Origin: Oxytricha trifallax
Lineage: Eukaryota > Ciliophora > Spirotrichea > Sporadotrichida > Oxytrichidae
Length of the DNA stretch: 64,000 nucleotides
Reading direction: 5' to 3'
Assembly (NCBI GenBank): GCA_000711775.1
Contig: ARYC01000214.1
Location: forward strand, 1-64,000
Every line of letters begins with the position of its first letter. Within the stretch, counting starts at the first letter, position 1. The notes under the pieces were generated by a model. It saw only the letters and a program-made list of their open reading frames with translations, made no database searches and was not told where the DNA came from. The translations under genes and the position numbers were made by a program. This document shows positions 57,685 to 64,000 of the stretch, piece by piece.

Positions 57685-58670
57685 GTGGAAATAAAAAATA
57701 ACTTATAGTATATAAATAAAAATAAATTATATAAAAATAAGGTCAAGATATTAATTTGTCTTTTTAATTAAGATTAAATTTGATAAACTGTTTGATATTT
57801 TATTTATTTATTTTATAATTATATTGTATTTGAAATTAGTTTAAATATGTTATCTACGAATTCAAAGATATTAAATTTAAACAGAAATTTGAGAAAAGCT
57901 TTATATTATTTTCAAACTTTGATAAAAATACTATTCCTAATTGAATATTTTTTTAAATATAATTAAACTAAACCAATTCAAAATTTCCAAAGTCCTGTAT
58001 AAGAAAAATCAAAATCTAAAATCCACACATAACAACAATCATTTAAGAAAAATAAATCTATAAAATCTCCATAAAGTCCCGTTCAAAATCTGGATAATTC
58101 ACTTTGGTGTTCTGCACATAAATAGGTTTACCAACCTAAATCAGATGAAATTACATTAAATCAAATGATTAACTTTAATTTTATTAGATTTTAAATTTAT
58201 TTATAGTACTTTAAGGGCTAAAACTTATTATTTTTTTAGTATTATTTCTATCCTGAAGATATAAAATTAAAATTCAAAATCATCTATAAGTAAATGTTAC
58301 AGAGCCTATCAATTCTTATGATTATGAGTAAAATCAAATAAAATTAATTCTTAAATTTTATTCTATTTACTAATACATGATTGATTAAAAGCATTTTATT
58401 ATATAAAAATTAACAATTTTATAATAGTTTCTTAAAAGTGTCTTCATTGATCCTAAAAAAAATATTTTCTTAAAAATTTATATTAAGGATATCATTAAAG
58501 ATTAATCTATATTTTTTTAAAGTTAATTTTGTTGCATAAATATCGTTGGGATAAAATAAATGCTTAATATAATTTTTATTAAATGACTGAGACATATTGG
58601 AAATCAAACTTATTTACTATTTACAAATAGTTATTTAATTATAGTATTTTATAATCTAACTTTAATAGCG
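57685..58670. other. AT-rich region with a possible minus-strand MDS fragment
   Basis: It is mostly A/T runs. At about 58060-58140 the minus strand reads VGKPIYVQNTKVNYPDFERD then FMEIL, a more protein-like stretch than its surroundings, possibly one MDS of an unplaced gene. Nothing else was recognised. Confidence 0.3.
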
Positions 58671-59677
58671 AAGATCTAAGCTAAATAAAAGCAAATTTAG
58701 CTTATAAATACCAACATCACAAACCAGACACTCAATGCAAAGAATATAAAATCCTAGAAGAAAACTAAGTACCAGATATTATCGATGAGATAGCTTAGAT
58801 TTTTGAATCTGATAATATGAGTAAGTTAACTTGTTTTCGTTTTTTTATTTTCATTAATAGAACTTGTGAACAATATTTTCGTGATGTTTGCACAAACATA
58901 CAGTCTAGACAAGAGATTCATAAATTATAAAGTTTATAAGGACTTCTTAGAATTCTTGTAAATCGATTAATAGCTTCAGAAGTAAAATACTGATCTTGTG
59001 TTTTTCAGCTGCTCTATAAACAATACTTAAGGTAATTTTAACAAAAATGTTCTCATATAAACTTTTTTCTAGTTGACTTTTTGAGATTCTGTCAAATTCA
59101 ATTCAGACTAGCCTAACTATTAATGCCATGGGAGAAGAATCTATATATTTGTATATAGCAATACTTCTTCAAGTATTTAACTCCGAGAGTGATTCAATCA
59201 GAGTTATAGATAAAAATTAACAAAGCTTTTTAGGAGTTAGGGGACTAACAGTTATTTGTAACAAAATTGAAATCAAAAATAGACGCCAAGACTTTGTTGA
59301 AGTTAAAAGAATTTCTCATCGAGAAAGATGTGAGAGTGTAGTAAAATCTTCAAGATAGTTAAGGAGCCATTAAATGTGAGAATGTAATCAAATTTCTTAA
59401 TAAAATCCAGATTTGTCCATATAAAGTGAACAAAAACACAATCAATCATGTACTAAGCTGTGTGGCTACTCAACCTTAAATTTCTGTTACATTTGATGAG
59501 GTTCTCTGTGTTATAGGAATAATTGGAATCATTATAACAGAACAGAAAATTGGATTAAAGTTTGACTAAGAAGCAGATCAATAATCAGATATAGTTACAA
59601 ATGAGAAAAAGAGAAAGGAATTTATCTTTAAAAGTCTAAAATCTATCAGTAAACTAATAACTTCCTACTTTAATTGA
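58671..59677 (+). CDS. Unrecognised helical protein
   Basis: The first visible exon reads SEDLSQIKANLAYKYQHHKP after an acceptor-like AATAG; the true start lies upstream and was not found. Next: VPDIIDEIAQIFESDNM, an intron (GTAAGTTAAC..TTAATAG), VNNIFVMFAQTYSLDKRFIN, YKDFLEFLQIDQQLQKQN, an intron (GTAATTTT..TTCTAG), VDFLRFCQIQFRLAQLLMPW, QYFFKYLTPRVIQSELQ, KTLLKLKEFLIEKDVRV and TFDEVLCVIGIIGIIITEQ. TGA is at 59675-59677. Both splice junctions keep the frame, so this is a real gene. The helical Leu/Phe/Ile spacing suggests an alpha-solenoid; no family was recognised. Confidence 0.6.
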
Positions 59678-59722
59678 ATATATATATAATTTTAATCTTT
59701 GACATAATTTCTTGATTTTTAA

Positions 59723-59917
59723 ATGAGTTTAACATATTTATATAAGTTTCTATACATTTTCATTAGATTTGGAATTTTCCAAAACATACTCACAATCCTA
59801 TTTTTTATAATCTTGGCAAATATTTTCTATTTTTCTGGACTATTAGAAGCTATAGGATTAAATATACATGGACATGATACTATTCCAAAGAATAACAATC
59901 ATTTTAAGCATGAATGA
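59723..59917 (+). CDS. Possible small membrane protein
   Basis: A 64-codon ATG-to-TGA frame has a long hydrophobic N-terminal half (FIRFGIFQNILTILFFIILA) and a polar end (GLNIHGHDTIPKNNNHFKHE). AT-rich DNA readily yields such frames, so it may be spurious or IES sequence. Confidence 0.25.
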   Translation: MSLTYLYKFLYIFIRFGIFQNILTILFFIILANIFYFSGLLEAIGLNIHGHDTIPKNNNHFKHE

Positions 59918-60110
59918 GGTAAATGATTAAGAATTACTGTAAATATAGTTTAAAGAGTTAATTAAAGTTGAATATATTTGTAATTATTATAGTGAAAATA
60001 TTAATATCAATTCGCTCTCTCTTATAAATCATTAACATGCGCTTATTCAGCACATGCCATTAATTTTAGATATAATTATGTATCATTATGTTTATGATAT
60101 TTATCTCTAC

Positions 60111-62464
60111 TCAATAACTGCCATCGTTCTTGTTGGCATAGTACGACTCCTCACATACGATGAGCTAATGAATTAAGTTAACGAACTTCATCTTCTTGGG
60201 TCCAAGCATTCCCTCGAGCTCATCGTTGTCAGTCTCATCTTCGGCTGATAAGTTAACCAGGTGCTTGTACGCTGCTATGAAGGGGATGTCACCCAGTTGT
60301 CTCTCTAAATGCACTCTGAGGGCTTCGATTCTGTAGCCTAGTGGATCGGTAGCTGACAATTATATGCCTGGAATCTAAAATACATTGCTCTATAATAATT
60401 AATAGTATTAAAATCATATATTATTTGGACTGTATATTTATAATGTTAATACAATTATAAATTTTAGTTATTTTAAATCTAAAATGTAATAAGTTAACCT
60501 CCTATATATTACATTATTATGTTTATTCTGTTGATTATTTTTAAAGTGAAATAATCAATGAAAAGCTATTTTCCCATATATAGATAATTCTAAACTTTTT
60601 TTACATGTATTTATTTATATTGTCTTTAATCTAAAATAAAACTTGAAAAATTTAAAACATTTATTATCACTAATAGAATATTTACTTATATATTAATAAT
60701 TTTTAATTTATTTCATTCTATAATTTTTTCTTATTAATTTTTAAAATATATAGAACTAAGTATGTATGTTTATTTTTTTAAAAAAATAGTTATAGTTTAT
60801 AAAGATTTTTAAGATTTGAATATTTTGCAAGAAATGTGGAATTGCAGGTTGAGCCTCCTCGAAATTCTCATCGTCGTCCTCTGAGCTATCCTCTCTCCTC
60901 ACTTAACGTCTATCAACCTCACTACGGGAAACTTTCTTCTCTTCCTTCACCATAGATTTGTTGGTGCTTCCCTAAACGAAGTTATTTACTACCTGTTATG
61001 GGTGTTGTTGGTATCCTAATTTAAATAAAATTTGAAAAATATGATAGATAAATGATGAGATTTTAAATGCCTTATTTTTATTATCCCATTTTCATCGAGG
61101 AAGAACTGTGGCCACTCTGATCTTAAGCTGAATTTTGAATGTTGGGATTTGGTCTCAAATTTCTAATAGCCGGGATTTTCTCCTTGGGGTTTGAGATATC
61201 AAAATTGCTGGAATCCTATAGAAATCAATAATTAAGATAAAAGTTGGAATATTACTCTTACACCCTCAATATCACTGACCTCTGAATCCTTGTTATCCTC
61301 ATCATGTCCTTACTATAAACAAAATGTTTAAAACCTAAAAGTAGCAATCTTACCTTTGTGTAGGGAGTGATATGCTTTTTTAGGAATGTATCAGAAAACT
61401 CATTCTTTGCAATTGTACTGGTCAGCAATTTAGAAATTCTTTTGCTTAGGAACTCTTTCTCCAAGATCTTTCTCATGCTAGGTCTTTTAGTGGGGTCTTA
61501 AAATTAAAACTATATTTGAAAATTAAACTATATTATTTCTTAATGTCTTTGATGAGCATATCAGCAAGAAGATCCTTCAAATCCTGAGAATAGTTAGCAG
61601 GAATAGCTGGATAACTTCCTCTTAAAATCTTAAGTACAAGCCCTTTCATAGAACTAGCATCGAAAGCATGCTTTAACGTTACCATTTCATAGAGGATACA
61701 GCCTAGAGACCAGATATCTGATTTTTAATTGTAGGGTTTCTCTTAACATATCTCAGGGGAGAGATAATAAGGAGTACCGATGGCAGTTTAAGCGCAATCG
61801 TATGTATGTTACAGCACTCTAGCAATACCGAAATCTCCGATTTTAATTTAATTTGTTTGAGTCATGAAAATGTTTTAAGTCTTCAAGTCACGATGCAAAA
61901 TCTTACGATCGTGAATGTGCTTGATAGCTAGAGCCATTTGCACGAACCAATCAAGAATTTATTCTTCAGAGTACATTACTAAATCAAACTAGTCAATAAA
62001 AGTGTAATGGGCTTTATGAAACAAAGAAAATGGCTTTTATATAGTTATAGCTTACCTTTGCCAACTTTCTTTTGATTAGCAATTTTAGTGTATAAATCTC
62101 CTCCATCAGCATAGTCCATGACTATACATAGGCATTTTTTATCCATAAAAGATTCCTTGTACGTGATAATGTATGGATGTCTCATTGATTTTAAGACATG
62201 CACCTATATTATAAATTTTCAAAACAGATTCTTGCTATCCAAAGTCGAAATATTATATTTTGAATTCAACTAACCTCATTAATAGCGTCTTCTCTTTGCT
62301 TTTTATCCATCTTTGAAACATCAATAATCTATATATAAATGTTGTAAAAATTCAAGTAAATTTACCTTCATAACATAAGTCTGTCTATCTATGACTGATT
62401 GGACAAGAACTGCATATCCGAAACTACCCTTTCCGATAACTTTAAGCTTTCTGTATTTTTCCAT
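60111..62464 (-). CDS. NEK-family (NIMA-related) protein kinase
   Basis: The start [20 protein letters not shown] is at 62464. Kinase motifs in order: [131 protein letters not shown] and GTPYYLSPE are typical of NEK1/3/4/5-like kinases, which regulate cilia and the cell cycle. The C-terminal tail has acidic Ser-rich parts and the NEK tail motif [20 protein letters not shown], ending NKNDGSY at TGA 60111-60113. Introns follow YVMK and KKVGK (GTAAGC..GACTAG). A 468-bp IES with pointer TGGAAT splits the tail. Confidence 0.92.
60369..60842. other. 468-bp IES in NEK tail, pointer TGGAAT
   Basis: The repeat is at 60369-60374 and 60837-60842. On the minus strand, joining gives [20 protein letters not shown] in frame. 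The insert is strongly AT-rich. Confidence 0.85.
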
Positions 62465-62689
62465 TCTTCTTATTCAATTAATTCAAAATTTGATTTATTA
62501 TAATGTGAATTTAAATAATTTAAACTTCATTCTCCTATTGTAGCAAGCATTTTAAATTCACTTATATAAATTTAGTCTATAGTTTTCCCAAATTTATCTA
62601 TGCTTATAGAGCCAAAGATTCATGCATTTGTAATTTACAGTATTTAAATTAGATATTTGGTCATATATTTTGTAAATAATTAAATTAAG

Positions 62690-64000
62690 GATGTTAAGAA
62701 GGTATCTCCAAAAATCATATTACAGGGCACTCAACAACAACTTGAGCGTCAAGCTTGAAACCAGATATTTCGCCTCGTCTGGTTCTTCATCTGGCTCCAA
62801 CACATCACAGTCAAAACCCAAAACTAAAATTAATCAATTTTGCCTATATTTTAAATTGTTAAACTCAAATAACTTTTTAATATATTATTCTTTTAATAAA
62901 ATAAGCATTTATTTGGTATTATTTTCATTATTATTTAATAATCACATAAATTATATAATTATAAATGTATATAGAATTTTATTTTAGGCTTTAAAGTCTA
63001 AATAAGATGATATTTAAATAAAATCTTTAAAATTTAAAAGAAAAATATATTATAAGCAATAAAAATTTTGATTTTTTTAATAATTATTGATATAAACTAG
63101 AATATAGGGGATGCAGTTTTAGGCAAATAAAATAAATATTTTTTCTATTTTCAATTATTCTCTTAAAATATTAAAAAACTTTATCTAGCAATTTATTTAG
63201 TTATTTTCAGTTTGATTATGAAAGAATTTAAAACTATTTAAAAAATGTTATTATTTTTTCTTAAATGATATACTTATTATTAATTTCAATGAAATTATTC
63301 AAAAAAATTAATAAGCAATGGAAAAATATTTTATAAAAATAGTGGAAGGAAACTTAGTATTTCCTAATTAGAACAATGATAAAACAAACGTAAATTTAAA
63401 CCAGCAGAGTCAAGGCATAGGTTAAACCGGTTCCCCTTCAAAATCAGTTGAGATGGATAGAGGCAACAGAACTGATTAGATGAACTTGGGTAGCCAGGAT
63501 CCTCTTCAAAGCGATAAATCCATGAATGCAAATTCAAAATATTCAAAAAACCAACAAGATTTGGCTTAAAATGTATTGGGTATAGTGTATGATTTATCCT
63601 TACCACTAATTTCTTAAGATGTTAATCAATCATCGAAGCAAATGTCTCAAGGGGTTTCATCAATGAGAGAGGGAGATTTCTCAGCAGAACAAAGAGGTAC
63701 TCCTCTCGACAAACAATCGGACGTAGGTAACACCTAAACAGGGCGTCCAGGAGGTGTCGATTAATTGAATTAAAACTAATTTGCAAAAACTTAAGAATAA
63801 AAGGATAAAGATTCACAGAACAACCAAAAACAGAAACTTTATGATATGAAGGCAAACCCAGATTTTGCGAAAAAGGAAGAAGATTCTACTAATGCCAAAA
63901 TAGGCAAGAGTTCAGAAGCAACTTCGGGATCCAGAGTACCTACACAAAAGGGTAGTACTGCTTTAAAAAAAATTATTTATCCAAACCATAACTCTAGGTT
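62690..64000 (+). CDS. Mitochondrial-type N terminus plus polar protein (3' partial)
   Basis: The first MDS encodes MLRRYLQKSYYRALNNNLSV then ETRYFASSGSSSGSNTSQ, an Arg/Ser-rich, acid-poor start with RYFAS, like a mitochondrial presequence. About 500 bp of AT-rich insert follows (62830-63330). AAAATTAAT occurs at both edges and is a candidate pointer, but joining there leaves a frame discrepancy. The next open part reads NLVFPNQNNDKTNVNLNQQS, KSVEMDRGNRTDQMNLGS, DVNQSSKQMSQGVSSMREGD and TPLDKQSDVGNTQTGRPGG, and continues past the window edge. No domain was recognised; the two parts may belong to different genes. Confidence 0.45.

Overview
This window reads as germline (micronuclear) DNA of a spirotrich, hypotrich-type ciliate. 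Three things seen directly support that. (1) TAA and TAG sit in frame as glutamine throughout conserved proteins (Rab2, MPP10, YAK1, NEK, C2H2 fingers), and only TGA ends genes. (2) Conserved genes are interrupted by short AT-rich inserts flanked by exact direct repeats of 3-11 bp. Cutting from one repeat copy to the other restores the reading frame and the family consensus; this is the MDS/IES/pointer layout of hypotrich germline DNA. Ordinary GT..AG introns of about 29-90 nt are present as well. (3) Short C4A4/G4T4 tracts, the hypotrich telomere repeat, lie next to several genes. ORFs called with the standard code are therefore mostly wrong here; the coordinates below use a TGA-only stop code.

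Layout: 1-1436 (+) C2H2 finger/kinase-like protein; 1566-8414 (-) YAK1/DYRK kinase; 8637-9489 (+) Rab2; 10377-12458 (-) C2H2 finger protein; 13230-15342 (+) MPP10; 15767-17672 (-) probable mitochondrial protein; 17733-20642 (+) Ser/Asn/Gln-rich protein; 20931-22411 (-) unknown; 22637-22943 (+) unknown; 22944-24164 (-) Vps51/Exo84-like coiled coil; 25279-31953 (+) large polyglutamine protein; 32374-33413 (-) CBM20 starch-binding protein; 33623-35770 (-) acidic unknown; 36942-37455 inverted-repeat element; 37475-41211 (-) acylated MAPKKK-like kinase; 41495-45315 (+) unknown; 46038-46400 foldback element; 46768-48217 (-) secreted modular protein; 48972-50020 (+) mL45-like mitochondrial ribosomal protein; 50091-52285 (-) FCS/MYM-like zinc protein; 52451-54881 (+) pseudokinase-like protein; 55022-55970 (+) Cys-rich zinc protein; 56160-57684 (+) NOT4-like RRM/C3H protein; 58671-59677 (+) unknown; 60111-62464 (-) NEK kinase; 62690-64000 (+) partial, mitochondrial-type N terminus.

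The genes are not an operon or pathway cluster. They look like neighbouring precursors of separate small macronuclear chromosomes carrying unrelated housekeeping and signalling genes. The main interest is the DNA rearrangement layer: 27 reconstructed or candidate IESs; a secreted protein whose modules are joined through the same pentamer pointer and could be skipped in frame; a GC-rich island nested between repeated 10-bp pointers; and telomere-like tracts whose polarity usually matches the expected chromosome end. Many genes also carry isolated single-base frame breaks, mostly at homopolymers, which look like assembly error or early decay.
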